The notes under the pieces were generated by a model. That model was not told the origin of the DNA. It searched no databases and saw only the letters and a list, made by a program, of their open reading frames with translations. A DNA stretch of 33,426 nucleotides from Cytophagales bacterium (GTDB taxonomy: Bacteria > Bacteroidota > Bacteroidia > Cytophagales > Cyclobacteriaceae): positions 1-33,426 of the forward strand of contig DNTA01000223.1 of NCBI GenBank assembly GCA_003500135.1, written 5' to 3'. Below, one piece after another: positions 23,525 through 33,188 of the stretch (its first letter is position 1; every line of letters starts with the position of its first letter). Position numbers and translations under genes: made by a program.

Positions 23525-24742
23525 TTACATTTTTACGCTTTTGGCAGCTAAATAAGCTGTTGCCCAGGCCGATTGAAAATTAAAACCTCCGGTTATACCA
23601 TCGATGTTGATTACCTCGCCCCCAAAATACAGTCCTGGTATTTTTTGGCATTCCATGGTTTTTAAGTCAACTTCATTTAAGGCTATACCTCCGCAAGTTA
23701 CAAACTCTTCTTTAAAGGTTGTTTTTCCGCGAACTTCAAATTTCATATTTATAAGCAAATCGGTAAGCTTATTCAGCTCTTTTTTGGATAATTCCAACCA
23801 GGTTTTTTCCAGGTTTTTCAAACTCAATTCACAAAACCGGCCCCACAGACGTTTGGGAAGATTAAATAAGGCATGAGATATAACCTTCTTTTTCGGATGG
23901 GATTGTCCGTATTGCTTAAGGTTTCGCCTTACCGCATCTTCATCCATATCACCCAACCAATTGATCAAAATATCGAAATTATAATCAAGACTAGCAAGCT
24001 CGCGCGCTCCCCAGGCGGATAAACGTAATACTGCAGGACCACTCAGACCCCAATGGGTGATAAGTGTTGGTCCTTTCTCAGTAAGTTTTGTTCCTGCAAT
24101 ACGGATCATGGTATTTTCAACGGCTATACCCTGCAGGTTTTTCAACGTTGAATCCGGAATATTAAAAGTGAAAAGTGACGGCACTGGCGGATCAATTTTT
24201 AATCCCAGTTGCTTTAAAGCTGCATATCCCGAAATTTTCGGATGGCCACCTGTAGCCCAAAAAATATTTCTGCCTTTATAACTCTCAGCTTTAGTATTTA
24301 CCTCAAAACCAGACGTTGATTTTTGTACTTTTTCTACGGCTTGTTTTTTCCTTACAACAACATGAGGGGATTGGATAGCATGAAGCAAACAGTTGATAAT
24401 CGTTGATGACTGATCAGATTTTGGGAAAACCCTTCCATCTTCTTCAATTTTTAATTCTACCCCTCTTTTTTCAAACCACCGGATGGTTGAATCACACCCA
24501 AACAAATCGAGGAGTGGCTTTATTTTTTTACCTCCCCGCGGGTAGCGGTTTACCAATTCATAAGATTTAAATACCGAATTAGTCACGTTGCACCGGCCGC
24601 CACCGGAAATTCTGACCTTCGAAAGCAGTTGGTTTGATTTTTCCAGAATCAATACCCTGGCCTGTGGCGACCTTTCATGGAAATTAGCAGCAAAGAAAAT
24701 ACCGGCAGCACCACCCCCTATTACAATGATATCATACATCAT
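23525..24742 (-). CDS. BaiN/HI0933-family NAD(P)/FAD-dependent flavoprotein
   Basis: This 405-residue protein has an N-terminal dinucleotide-binding motif, IIVIGGGAAGIFFAANF, followed by the family marker KVRISGGGRCNVTN. It also has the central ATGGHPKISGYAALKQLG and GPTLITHWGLSGPAVL, and the C-terminal FAD motif GEVINIDGITGGFNFQSAWATAYLAA. All are hallmarks of the HI0933/BaiN flavoproteins, cytoplasmic oxidoreductases. BaiN itself acts on bile-acid intermediates in gut clostridia, but most family members have no known substrate, and a bile-acid role is not implied here. It stands alone and is intact. Confidence 0.9.
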   Translation of the reverse strand: MMYDIIVIGGGAAGIFFAANFHERSPQARVLILEKSNQLLSKVRISGGGRCNVTNSVFKSYELVNRYPRGGKKIKPLLDLFGCDSTIRWFEKRGVELKIEEDGRVFPKSDQSSTIINCLLHAIQSPHVVVRKKQAVEKVQKSTSGFEVNTKAESYKGRNIFWATGGHPKISGYAALKQLGLKIDPPVPSLFTFNIPDSTLKNLQGIAVENTMIRIAGTKLTEKGPTLITHWGLSGPAVLRLSAWGARELASLDYNFDILINWLGDMDEDAVRRNLKQYGQSHPKKKVISHALFNLPKRLWGRFCELSLKNLEKTWLELSKKELNKLTDLLINMKFEVRGKTTFKEEFVTCGGIALNEVDLKTMECQKIPGLYFGGEVINIDGITGGFNFQSAWATAYLAAKSVKM

Positions 24743-24806
24743 AGCGCAATATAAGCCAGGTGGGTTTTTGAAAGGAAGTTAAGCGGAGATTTTTTAATCT
24801 CAAATT

Positions 24807-25190
24807 TCAGACTTCCATCTCAGTTCCAAAGCCATCAAAAAGGCAATTGTTCACAAAGCCCAATTCACTCATTGCGTCAATCCAGCTATTTAACTTTTTA
24901 TTTTTAATACTCATTGGCAAAGTTGAACCTGTTACTGTCCATTTTTTTCTGATGGAATCATTGTCGATTACATAAACCTCATAGCCCATTTTTACCAGGT
25001 CGTCTTTCAGCGCTACGGCATCCAATTTGTCCCAGGTGTGAAAAAAGAACTCTACCTTTGTCTCATAACATTCAATATCTACAAATGTATTAAGAGTGTC
25101 GAGAAATTGTGAAGAAGCTCGCTTGTGATCTTGTAAATTTCTTTCAAAATCTTTGATTGTAACTAAATGTATAGAAGTTTTGGATTGCAT
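24807..25190 (-). CDS. RraB-like protein (possible RNase E regulator)
   Basis: The chosen start (25190) gives 127 residues. The second half matches the RraB pattern: a strand VEFFFHTWDKLDAVALKDDL, GYEVYVID, WTVTGSTLP, a helix with WIDAMSELG and the acidic ending LFDGFGTEMEV, which resembles the YDGWxT end of RraB. In E. coli RraB inhibits RNase E. Here the family match is by eye and modest, and the N-terminal 45 residues are unlike the usual domain. An upstream start at 25268 would add a hydrophobic extension and is less likely. It is divergent from the rRNA methyltransferase gene. Confidence 0.65.
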   Translation of the reverse strand: MQSKTSIHLVTIKDFERNLQDHKRASSQFLDTLNTFVDIECYETKVEFFFHTWDKLDAVALKDDLVKMGYEVYVIDNDSIRKKWTVTGSTLPMSIKNKKLNSWIDAMSELGFVNNCLFDGFGTEMEV

Positions 25191-25513
25191 AGGCGCTTCC
25201 AATTTTGTTTCAAAAATAACTGTAAATAATTTCACAATATCCAATAAAAACCAAAACAGATATTGCAAAAAACTTTTTGCATGGAATTTTAAACGGTTAC
25301 GGTTGCAGTTGTTAGAATTGTCGGGATCGTCAATTGCAATTATATGATTTTATTTCATTTTTACCATAATTGTATTAAAAAAATATTTCTTTTTACTTTT
25401 CTTTGAGGAAAGAACCTACTCCTTACAAGGAACGCCTAATTTTTAATCGTTATTTCTACACTTTTTTACCGGCCCAACTTCATAAACATACAAATCAGCT
25501 ATATTTACAAAAT

Positions 25514-26908
25514 ATGGACTTACCGCAGGACTTTCGGGAAACACTGAAAACACTTTTACCAGACCAGGTAAATGATATTACAGGGGCCATGGGGCGCCCA
25601 CCTTCGTATTCGATAAGAATTAATCCTAAAAAATGGCCAATTCAGAAGCCTGAGCTGGAGAGTGTTCCCTGGTGCCCTGATGCCTTTTATCTAAAGGAAA
25701 GGCCTTTGTTTACTATGGATCCATATTTTCACGCCGGTGCGTTTTACCCTCAGGAGGCCAGTTCAATGTTTTTGTCACATATTATCAAGCAACTCAAAAT
25801 CGCAGATAGCCCAATTACGGCCCTGGATCTATGTGCTGCTCCGGGTGGTAAAACGACCTTACTATCTGATGCTTTGCATTCTGACAGTGTACTTCTGGCC
25901 AATGAAGTAATTAAACCAAGGGCCAATATATTGGCCGAAAACGTAGTAAAATGGGGTAGGGAAAATGTAATTGTCACTCAAAACGATCCATCCAAACTAG
26001 GGGGGTTACAACATATTTTTGACCTGATTGTAGTTGATGCTCCTTGTTCAGGTGAAGGTATGTTCCGTAAAGATCCCGAGAGTATAGCAGAATGGTCGAC
26101 GGACAATGTCAACCTGTGTAGCGCACGACAAAGAAGAATATTAAGTGACATTTGGCCAGCCCTTGCCCCCGGAGGACATTTAATTTATTCTACATGCACT
26201 TATAACCAGGCAGAAAACGAGGAGAATATCCAATGGCTTATGGATCAACAGGATGCCGGGTATGTAGAAATAATTATTCCGAAAGAATGGCAGATTGAGA
26301 CTTTTGATAATTATCCATACCCGATGTACCGGTTTTTTCCACATCTGATAAAAGGTGAAGGGTTTAGCATAGGTATCGTAAGAAAGAAAGACGGGAAGAA
26401 AGATCCGCTTAAAATACAATCAAAAAAAACACTTTTGTATCAGGCTTCAGCTACTCAGAAAGCAATGGCTGAAGAATGGATCGAAACATCCTCACCGTAT
26501 TTTTTCCTGCACAACAATACACTAAAAGTCATCCCCGAAAAGGCACGTTCTCTTTTAGATTATTTATATCGTAATTATAATGTAGTGCTTGGTGGCTTCG
26601 AAATTGCCGAAAAAGGAAAAAAAGACTGGTATCCGCTACATGGGTTGGCTATGCACTGTATGATGAAGAAACAGGCATTCCCAAACATCTTACTGAACCA
26701 TCAGGAAGCAATTGAGTATTTAAGTCGCGGAAACCTGCCTAACACTACTCAAAGGCCTCAAGGCTGGAGCTTGGTTTCTTTTAACAACATACCACTCGGA
26801 TGGGTAAAAGTACTGCCAAACCGACTGAATAACTACTACCCCAAAAACTGGAGAATAAAAATGGAATTAAAACCAGATTCTGAAATGACCCTCTGGCATG
26901 AAAATTAA
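25514..26908 (+). CDS. rsmF: RsmF/NOL1-type rRNA (cytosine-C5) methyltransferase
   Basis: The ATG at 25514 (MDLPQDFRETL, 464 residues) is preferred to a TTG at 25403. The N-terminal part has PSYSIRINPKKW and GAFYPQEASSMF. The Rossmann domain follows, with the SAM motif LDLCAAPGGKTTLLSD, the first cysteine loop VVDAPCSGEGMFRKD and the second, YSTCTYNQAENEENI; these give the catalytic and release cysteines of RNA m5C methyltransferases. The C-terminal PUA-like region (AIEYLSRGNLPN..GWSLVSFNNIPLGWVKVLPNRLNNYYP) is that of RsmF-type enzymes, which modify 16S rRNA. It is monocistronic and intact, with no strong Shine-Dalgarno site. Confidence 0.88.
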   Translation: MDLPQDFRETLKTLLPDQVNDITGAMGRPPSYSIRINPKKWPIQKPELESVPWCPDAFYLKERPLFTMDPYFHAGAFYPQEASSMFLSHIIKQLKIADSPITALDLCAAPGGKTTLLSDALHSDSVLLANEVIKPRANILAENVVKWGRENVIVTQNDPSKLGGLQHIFDLIVVDAPCSGEGMFRKDPESIAEWSTDNVNLCSARQRRILSDIWPALAPGGHLIYSTCTYNQAENEENIQWLMDQQDAGYVEIIIPKEWQIETFDNYPYPMYRFFPHLIKGEGFSIGIVRKKDGKKDPLKIQSKKTLLYQASATQKAMAEEWIETSSPYFFLHNNTLKVIPEKARSLLDYLYRNYNVVLGGFEIAEKGKKDWYPLHGLAMHCMMKKQAFPNILLNHQEAIEYLSRGNLPNTTQRPQGWSLVSFNNIPLGWVKVLPNRLNNYYPKNWRIKMELKPDSEMTLWHEN

Positions 26909-27005
26909 TTAGGACTGTAAGCAACGATTGAATATTGAATTGCATCTTAACAAAAGATAATGGGAAGGGTTTCCAATTAAGACATTTTTGAATTCAATTG
27001 AAAGT

Positions 27006-28289
27006 ATGACATCGACCAAGCTATTCCTCTTTTGCGCTTTTGCATTCTATTTTGCATCCCCAACTGTTGATGCACAAATCAAAACCGTATCCGGAATCGT
27101 TCAGGATGCGGAATCAGGCGCTCCGTTACCTTTTGCCACAGTGGGCATTGAAAACTCTTCAATTGGCACCACCACGAATACCGACGGCAAATTTATCTTG
27201 TCAATACCCAAAGAATATGATTCGGCAAAAATTATAATTTCTTACATGGGCTACGAATCTTATCGATTAAATCCGGATAAGAAACAAGCGCCTTTTGTAA
27301 TTGAATTGTCCCCCATTTCGATTACACTGGAAGAGGTTGAGGTTCGACCCTGGGAAGCCTGGGATTATGTAAAACGCGCCATGCAAAAAGTACCTGACAA
27401 CTACCCAAATACTGCCTATGGCACCGAAGGCTATTTTTCGACTTTGCTGACCGAAGATGATGCATATCTCAAATTTAGTGAAGCCGTTGTGAAAACCTAT
27501 CAACCGGCATATGGCGATACTGCTCAAAGTCAAACCAAATTAATCCAGGCAAGAAAGTTCAAGAATCCGGCAAGCTTTGACTTTATGCGTGAGCGAATTG
27601 AGAAAAGAATGGCCAAAGAAGAAAGAAAGGCGAAGAAAAAAGGCGAAGAATACGAATCTACCGATATTGATGAAGAAATAGCAGGTTCCTCACTTGGCAC
27701 ACCTGACGACGTAATCAATGCTGACCCTATTCGCGACACCGCCGAATACCTAGATGAAGACCTGCGCCATTATTTCGACTATACCGTAGAAGGCTACACT
27801 TTTATGTACAATCAAAAAGTGGTGATCATTGGATTTGAATCGAACAAAAAGCACGAACAGCAAAAGCACAAGGGGAAAATCTATATTTCAATGGAGAACG
27901 ATGCAATTCTGGCCATTGAAGACCACATCAGGATATTGATCCCGGATATCGTTCGACCGGTTGCCTTTTTGTTTGCCATTGGCTTTACAGATCCTGAAAT
28001 TCACCTAATAACACATTATAAACCTGTAGGGAATAAATGGTATTTGAATTACTATGACTTACAGGGCGGAATGCTTTTGAAACATAAAAAGATGTTTAAG
28101 AAAAACGATAAGAGCCACTTTAAAATACACATGTCTTACATAGTCAGCGCCATACAGACTGAGGGTGTACAACCGATCCCGGAAGATGAAAGGCTGGACA
28201 GATCGAAGGATTTTGCTGATCAGGTTGAGGAAGACCCAGTTTTTTGGAGTCAATATAAAGTAAGTCGGCCGGAAAATGTCACTCAATGA
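27006..28289 (+). CDS. Exported protein with carboxypeptidase-like regulatory domain
   Basis: The ATG at 27006 (427 residues; a TTG at 26988 is rejected) begins a signal peptide MTSTKLFLFCAFAF ending near SPTVDA. Next is a CarboxypepD_reg-like domain (about 25-105): TVSGIVQDAESGAPLPFATVGIENSSIGTTTNTDGKF..ISYMGYESYRL, a beta-sandwich common in Bacteroidota surface proteins. The remainder has no TonB plug or barrel and carries a highly charged helical stretch (ERIEKRMAKEERKAKKKGEEYE). It resembles other Bacteroidota exported proteins with this domain plus an outer-membrane-associated part, but the role is unknown. It converges with the YfiR-like gene 7 nt away. It is intact. Confidence 0.8.
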   Translation: MTSTKLFLFCAFAFYFASPTVDAQIKTVSGIVQDAESGAPLPFATVGIENSSIGTTTNTDGKFILSIPKEYDSAKIIISYMGYESYRLNPDKKQAPFVIELSPISITLEEVEVRPWEAWDYVKRAMQKVPDNYPNTAYGTEGYFSTLLTEDDAYLKFSEAVVKTYQPAYGDTAQSQTKLIQARKFKNPASFDFMRERIEKRMAKEERKAKKKGEEYESTDIDEEIAGSSLGTPDDVINADPIRDTAEYLDEDLRHYFDYTVEGYTFMYNQKVVIIGFESNKKHEQQKHKGKIYISMENDAILAIEDHIRILIPDIVRPVAFLFAIGFTDPEIHLITHYKPVGNKWYLNYYDLQGGMLLKHKKMFKKNDKSHFKIHMSYIVSAIQTEGVQPIPEDERLDRSKDFADQVEEDPVFWSQYKVSRPENVTQ

Positions 28290-28296
28290 ACTAACA

Positions 28297-28785
28297 TTAC
28301 ATTGACATGTTTTTTAACTGGGCCGCTATTTTAAACCCTCTGGATTCAATAGCATCCACATCCATTTCGAAGCGAAATTTACCTGACTCAAAATATATAT
28401 TCACATCAATTCCGGGCGTCAGGGCCGACGCCTGTTCACTGACGACCAGAGCCATATCCGGCATTTGATAACTCGCCCTTTCATTAAATTCTTTAGTGAC
28501 CAAAACAATGTGACTTTTGGGAATAGTACTCATATTCTGAACAAAACGGACCTCTATAGGCAGGCCGTAAACGTTTTTTTTATCTTCCAGCTCCTTTATG
28601 ACAGGCCAATCTTTTTCATAACCGACTACTGTTATAACAAATTGATCGGATGATTCAATATCGGGCCATTGCGTATACCTCGCAAAGGTATAGAGCAAAA
28701 GACTGTAAACTTTATCATCAGTTCTTCCCGGGTAGGCCAATAATGGCATAAGCCAACACAAAAATACTATTACAAGCGCTCTCAA
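28297..28785 (-). CDS. YfiR/DUF4154-type periplasmic protein
   Basis: This 162-residue protein begins with a signal peptide (MRALVIVFLCWLMPLLAYPG, TTG start) and shows the DUF4154 pattern: VYSLLLYTFARYTQWPD, FVITVVGYEKDWPVIKEL, a middle SHIVLVTKEFNE and an end FESGKFRFEMDVDAIESRGFKIAAQL. YfiR-type proteins are periplasmic regulators, known from Pseudomonas for restraining a diguanylate cyclase. No such partner is visible nearby, so its target is unknown. The TTG is the only start that keeps the signal peptide; AAGGAG sits immediately in front of it, closer than normal, so the exact start is uncertain. It faces the carboxypeptidase-like domain gene. Confidence 0.8.
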   Translation of the reverse strand: MRALVIVFLCWLMPLLAYPGRTDDKVYSLLLYTFARYTQWPDIESSDQFVITVVGYEKDWPVIKELEDKKNVYGLPIEVRFVQNMSTIPKSHIVLVTKEFNERASYQMPDMALVVSEQASALTPGIDVNIYFESGKFRFEMDVDAIESRGFKIAAQLKNMSM

Positions 28786-28873
28786 CTCCTTTAGTTCTTT
28801 TGTTAAATATAGCGGATCGCGAATAAAATAGTTCTACTTATTTGATGAATTCTAATGGGATATATTACATATA

Positions 28874-28907
28874 AAAGCCCTGGCCAATTTTGTTTAGCCG
28901 GGGCTTT
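28874..28907 (-). terminator. Rho-independent terminator after the S9 peptidase gene
   Basis: AAAGCCCTGGC (28874-28884) pairs with GCCGGGGCTTT (28897-28907) with one mismatch, giving an 11-bp stem with a 12-base loop. Minus-strand transcription then runs through TTTTAT, a short U-rich tail. It lies 23 nt after the peptidase stop. Confidence 0.7.
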
Positions 28908-28929
28908 AAATTCTACGTTTATAAACAAG

Positions 28930-30930
28930 TTATTTTAATTCAATCGTTGTTTCCGGCATAGTCGATTCATCGCCTTTCAAATAGGTATCAAACCAGCGCA
29001 TCAACCTGAGACTATAGTCAAAACGCGCCGTGGATTTTCGGTTTCCATGGCCTTCACCGGGATAAAGCACCAGGCGGACCGGAGTTTCTGTGCGGGTTTT
29101 TATATGGCGATACATTTCATATGATTGCCCCGGATTTACCCTTGTATCCTCTTTTCCATGCATGATCAGAAGTGGTGTTTTGGCCTGACCGGCATAATAG
29201 ATCGGGCTTCTCTCGAGGAAAAACTGATAGTCATCCCATATCCTTTTACGGCTGTGAACCAGAAACATTTCCTCAGGGATGTCACTTGTCCCCCACTTTG
29301 ATATGTTATCGCTGATCCCTACACTCATCACACCGGCAGCGAAACGTTCTGTGTAGTAAGTACTCATCCAGGCTGTGGCATAACCACCATAGGAACCACC
29401 CGTAACACCTACTTTATCCTTATCAACCAAACCTTGTTCAATTAAATAATCAACCCCGTCAACCACATCGTCAAATTCTTTACCAGCCGGATCACCCTGA
29501 CTGCTTTTTGCAAACTCCTCGCCTCTACCGGTGCTACCCCTGTAATTCGGATAAAAAACAGCATAGCCATTTGCAGCGGCCATTTGACCAGGAGTGGAAT
29601 AGTATGACAACCATCCATTGTCATAATGCGATTCAGGACCTCCGTGAACAACAGTGATCAATGGATAACGAACTCCACTTTCTTCATTCAAAGGACGAAT
29701 AAGTATCCCCTCAAGCCCCATCCCATCACGGGCTTGCCACTTTACCACCTCTTGCTTAGCCAATGAACGGTTTTCAAGCCAGCCGTTGGTTACCGACAGT
29801 CGCTCGGGAGTATCCTCCCCTTTCTTAAGAATATACAGCTCATAGGGGTGTTGCGCCTTGCTTATCACCAATGCAATATGACCTGCCTCAGAAGGATCCA
29901 TCGATCGAATGGCATATGGCGCGCTATTTATTCGACGCTTAAAATTCTTTCCATTGGCATCTATACTTCCTATTGTACTCAATACTCCTTCACTTGCGGT
30001 AAAAACGATGGTGTTGTCGTCATTCCAGGCGAGACCTTCAAATTTCCCTTCGAAATCGGGGTAAATATTGCTCGATTCACCTGATTTCACCTGGGCCACG
30101 AACAGGCGGCCGTCAATCGGATCGTGTTTGTCTGCCCCTCCGATGAAACCGAGCTTTTTGCCATCCGTTGACCAGGCAATATCGCCTAGTTTTCCTTCAT
30201 GATCAATGGTGGAAATGGTATTGAACGACCCGGCATCAATCACCTCAATTTTCTGGCTTGTATACGCATCGTCAACCAATGGACTTGGCGCCGTGGCGAT
30301 AGCCAATTTGCTGCCATCAGGGCTCCATTCGACCGTGTGGAAATTGCCCTCTGCCGGGATCATTTCAGGTGAGCCACTGTCCAAAGCCACGACGTAGGCC
30401 CGTGAAAAGGCAAGGTTTTCTTCGTAGATTTCAGGCTGATAGGGAAGGAAACTGCCGGAAGATTTAGACTCTCGTGCGATAAATGCTACCTTTTGACCAT
30501 CGGGCGACCAGGCATATTTTGATATCGACGTTCCAAAACCCAGAATCCTTCTTGCTTCTCCTCCTGCCAGCGAGATTTCATAGAGGGATACCGCTTTATC
30601 TTCATCCCGTTTACTCAAAAAAGTAATCGATCCACTACCGGGCCGGAATTCAATCTGTCGGATATAACCTTGTGTTACGAAAGGCACTCCTGTGCCTTTT
30701 GCCAAATCGTATAGATAGAGTTCGTAGCTGGCGCTTTTATTTTCAACTGTGGGGTCTGCCGGTACCGAAACAGAATAGGCGATCTTTTGTCCGTCTTCAG
30801 ATATGGACGCACTGGTCACCATTTGCAACCGGGCAATATCTACCGGGCTAAGCCCTTGATATTCCTGAGCTTTGACAAGAAATACACTCAGAATTAATGT
30901 GATACTCAATATTATCCTCTTCATATGCAT
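28930..30930 (-). CDS. S9 family serine peptidase (prolyl oligopeptidase/acylaminoacyl-peptidase type)
   Basis: This 666-residue exported peptidase has a signal peptide (MKRIILSITLILSVFLVKA, from the second ATG), then a beta-propeller of WSPDGxK-type repeats (about 30-380: WSPDGQKVAFIAR, WSPDGSKLAIAT, WSTDGKKLGFIGG). The C-terminal alpha/beta hydrolase has its nucleophile Ser513 in GGSYGG, Asp595 in MHGKED and His628 in GEGHG, a complete catalytic triad. It is likely periplasmic, where it would trim peptides for uptake; specificity cannot be read off. It is a single gene with its own terminator and an A/T-rich upstream stretch. The CPBP protease gene upstream is on the same strand, but 91 nt apart. 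Confidence 0.93.
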   Translation of the reverse strand: MHMKRIILSITLILSVFLVKAQEYQGLSPVDIARLQMVTSASISEDGQKIAYSVSVPADPTVENKSASYELYLYDLAKGTGVPFVTQGYIRQIEFRPGSGSITFLSKRDEDKAVSLYEISLAGGEARRILGFGTSISKYAWSPDGQKVAFIARESKSSGSFLPYQPEIYEENLAFSRAYVVALDSGSPEMIPAEGNFHTVEWSPDGSKLAIATAPSPLVDDAYTSQKIEVIDAGSFNTISTIDHEGKLGDIAWSTDGKKLGFIGGADKHDPIDGRLFVAQVKSGESSNIYPDFEGKFEGLAWNDDNTIVFTASEGVLSTIGSIDANGKNFKRRINSAPYAIRSMDPSEAGHIALVISKAQHPYELYILKKGEDTPERLSVTNGWLENRSLAKQEVVKWQARDGMGLEGILIRPLNEESGVRYPLITVVHGGPESHYDNGWLSYYSTPGQMAAANGYAVFYPNYRGSTGRGEEFAKSSQGDPAGKEFDDVVDGVDYLIEQGLVDKDKVGVTGGSYGGYATAWMSTYYTERFAAGVMSVGISDNISKWGTSDIPEEMFLVHSRKRIWDDYQFFLERSPIYYAGQAKTPLLIMHGKEDTRVNPGQSYEMYRHIKTRTETPVRLVLYPGEGHGNRKSTARFDYSLRLMRWFDTYLKGDESTMPETTIELK

Positions 30931-31021
30931 TATTTTTAGTTTAATAATAAGGCCCTGAAATTAAGAAAACTGTTGCGTAATCCAAGGGTGCTTTCTAACC
31001 CGCGGTTGAACTAAAACAGGT

Positions 31022-31768
31022 TTAACCCATTAATCCAAAAATAATATAATAGGTCATAGCCAAATTAAATGCAGCATGGGCAACAATAGCGCCGGCTATA
31101 CTTTCAGTCTTTACCCTGACAAAATAAAATGCCCTGCTGGCAAGGAACATAAAAAATATCCAAAGCAAAGCCGGTAAAAATCGAAATGACCATTCCCCCT
31201 CAACATACAACAAGCCAAAATGGGCGAGGTGGGCAAAAGCAAAAGCCAGACTATCAATTTGGGACGCCTGATTGTCGCCGTATTTATCAACAAAACACTC
31301 ATGGATCAAACCACGATAAAGTAGCTCCTCTCCCAGTGGGCTGAAGGTAATGCCCATAAGACTAAAAATGCCGAAGTACATCCATCTGTTTTCATAGAGC
31401 AAATCTTGTTCCACACCATATGACCTGGATATATACATAAACCAGTTATTCAGAGAATCTCCGTAGAGAAGGTTTCCGGTCCAATAGGTTAAAGTACAGA
31501 TAAGAATGCCCAACAATGCCCCATAGAAGATCCACTTCAGAGATTCAGGCCTTGATATTCCGATTAATCGCTTCCCTTTTTTGTTTAAAAGCAGGAAGGG
31601 CAAAATGATCATTACCATGAATATCAACGAAACATATCGGTAATCGCTGTGAATATTGGCATGAAGCACCAAACCAAAACGCAGTAATCCGAAAAAAATG
31701 ATTAAAGACCAGCCCAACCAGGGTTTGAGGCTTAATGTATTTTCAAATTGTGATTTAAAGTATGCCAT
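31022..31768 (-). CDS. CPBP family intramembrane metalloprotease
   Basis: This 248-residue multi-pass membrane protein has about seven hydrophobic helices. The family signatures are in place: EELLYRG with Glu147, Glu148 and Arg152; FAFAH with His180 (and His183); and HAAFN with His231 and Asn235. Together these form the metal/catalytic site of CAAX/Abi-type membrane proteases. Roles in bacteria range from immunity to bacteriocins to regulated proteolysis; no bacteriocin gene is near, so the role is open. It lies between the S9 peptidase and gntP on the same strand, 38 nt downstream of gntP, so it could be weakly co-transcribed with the gluconate genes. It is intact. Confidence 0.88.
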   Translation of the reverse strand: MAYFKSQFENTLSLKPWLGWSLIIFFGLLRFGLVLHANIHSDYRYVSLIFMVMIILPFLLLNKKGKRLIGISRPESLKWIFYGALLGILICTLTYWTGNLLYGDSLNNWFMYISRSYGVEQDLLYENRWMYFGIFSLMGITFSPLGEELLYRGLIHECFVDKYGDNQASQIDSLAFAFAHLAHFGLLYVEGEWSFRFLPALLWIFFMFLASRAFYFVRVKTESIAGAIVAHAAFNLAMTYYIIFGLMG

Positions 31769-31806
31769 AATTGCTGTGATAATATTTAGATGATCTGGTT
31801 TCCGGG

Positions 31807-33171
31807 TTAAATAAGCAGGTCTAAAATTAATACAATTCCAAAACTTACCAGGGCAATTACGGTGGTCATAAAAGTCCAGGAGCGGAAAGTCTGTTTTTCA
31901 CTTATCCCTAAATATCGGTTGACCAACCAAAAGCCACTATCATTTACATGGCTGAATATTACGGCGCCCGAGGCTACTGCGATCACCATTAGTGCTTTAT
32001 CAGTATCTGACAATACCATATTCTCCATCAGTGAAGCTGTCATACCGGCAGAGGTGATCATAGCTACGGTAGAAGAGCCCTGGGCCACCCGAACAATGGC
32101 AGCCGCAACAAAGGCAAAAATAAGTGGTGACCCGATTACGCCAATGGTTTTAGCAGCCAGCATTTCTCCGGCTCCCGTGCTGATCAACACCTGTTTAAAT
32201 ACGCCCCCGGCACCTGTTAATAGTATGATGATCCCTGCCGGTGCAAGTGATTTGGAAGTGATTTCCAAAAGTTGTTTTTTCGTAAAACCACGCCCTAAAC
32301 CCAATATCAACCAGGCCAGTAAATTTGCAATGATAAGGGCAACAAAAGGGTCGCCCAGGAATGCCAGTGTAGTCTTGATTTGAGCAGGTAAATTGAAAAA
32401 TGCCAACTCGCTATTGGAAACAGTATTCAACACTATTAGCACAATTGGCGCCAATAGTATTGCCAACACAAGACCAACAGGAGGTACAGGATTTTGCTCG
32501 GGAAAAGCCTGCTCGTAGTACTCCGGAACACCTATCTTGATCTTTTCCGCAATACGTTTTCCCAGAAAAGGGCCACTGATCGCTGCGGTGGGTATACCCA
32601 CGACAATACCAAATACAATAACCCATCCCAGATCTGCGCCTAGTATATCAGCAACAGCGATGGGGCCCGGTGTAGGCGGGATAAAACAATGCGTAATTGC
32701 CAAACCTGCCAGCAAAGGTATGCCATATAACAACAATGACCGGCCTGATTTTTTCTGCAACGCGTAAATCAGCGGCGCCAAAATAATGAAGGCAACATCA
32801 AAAAATACGGGAATGGCCACTATAAAGCCGGTAATCATTAATGCCCAGGGAGCTCGCTTTTCGCCAAATTTATTTAACAGAAAACGGGCAATGGAGCTCG
32901 CTCCTCCTGAAGATTCAAGAATGGATCCGAATAGAGCGCCCAGCCCTACCACCGTAGCTACGAAACCCAGCGTTTCGCCCATACCGGTTTTCATCACCGC
33001 GATTATTTCCATGGCAGGCATCCCAGCGACAAGTCCTACCACCAAACTGGCAATCAATAATGACAAAAATGCCTGAATTTTAAGTACAAGAATAAAGAAC
33101 AGAAGTACGGCAATACCGGCAATAACAGCCGGGATTAACATGGAAGGATTTAATACGGAATTCATATCCAT
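31807..33171 (-). CDS. gntP: Gluconate:H+ symporter, GntP family
   Basis: This 454-residue inner-membrane permease has about 12 hydrophobic helices. Recognisable family blocks are MAFE-type LNPSMLIPAVIAGIAVLLF at the start, VGLGALFGSILESSGGASSIA, HCFIPPTPGPIAVADILG, GIPTAAISGPFLGKRIA, GAGGVFKQVLISTG, RVAQGSSTVAMITSAGM and FSHVNDSGFWLVNRYLG. These fit GntP permeases (gluconate and related aldonates; some use other hydroxy acids). The gene follows gluconokinase by 17 nt on the same strand, so gluconate is the likely substrate. The product feeds 6-phosphogluconate into the same Entner-Doudoroff area as the hexuronate operon at the other end of the window. Confidence 0.93.
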   Translation of the reverse strand: MDMNSVLNPSMLIPAVIAGIAVLLFFILVLKIQAFLSLLIASLVVGLVAGMPAMEIIAVMKTGMGETLGFVATVVGLGALFGSILESSGGASSIARFLLNKFGEKRAPWALMITGFIVAIPVFFDVAFIILAPLIYALQKKSGRSLLLYGIPLLAGLAITHCFIPPTPGPIAVADILGADLGWVIVFGIVVGIPTAAISGPFLGKRIAEKIKIGVPEYYEQAFPEQNPVPPVGLVLAILLAPIVLIVLNTVSNSELAFFNLPAQIKTTLAFLGDPFVALIIANLLAWLILGLGRGFTKKQLLEITSKSLAPAGIIILLTGAGGVFKQVLISTGAGEMLAAKTIGVIGSPLIFAFVAAAIVRVAQGSSTVAMITSAGMTASLMENMVLSDTDKALMVIAVASGAVIFSHVNDSGFWLVNRYLGISEKQTFRSWTFMTTVIALVSFGIVLILDLLI

Positions 33172-33188
33172 AATGGCATTTTACTTTT

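Noticed and set aside
23525..24742. Bile-acid metabolism role for the BaiN-like flavoprotein
   Set aside because: No other bile-acid genes are nearby, and the family is broad with mostly unknown substrates.
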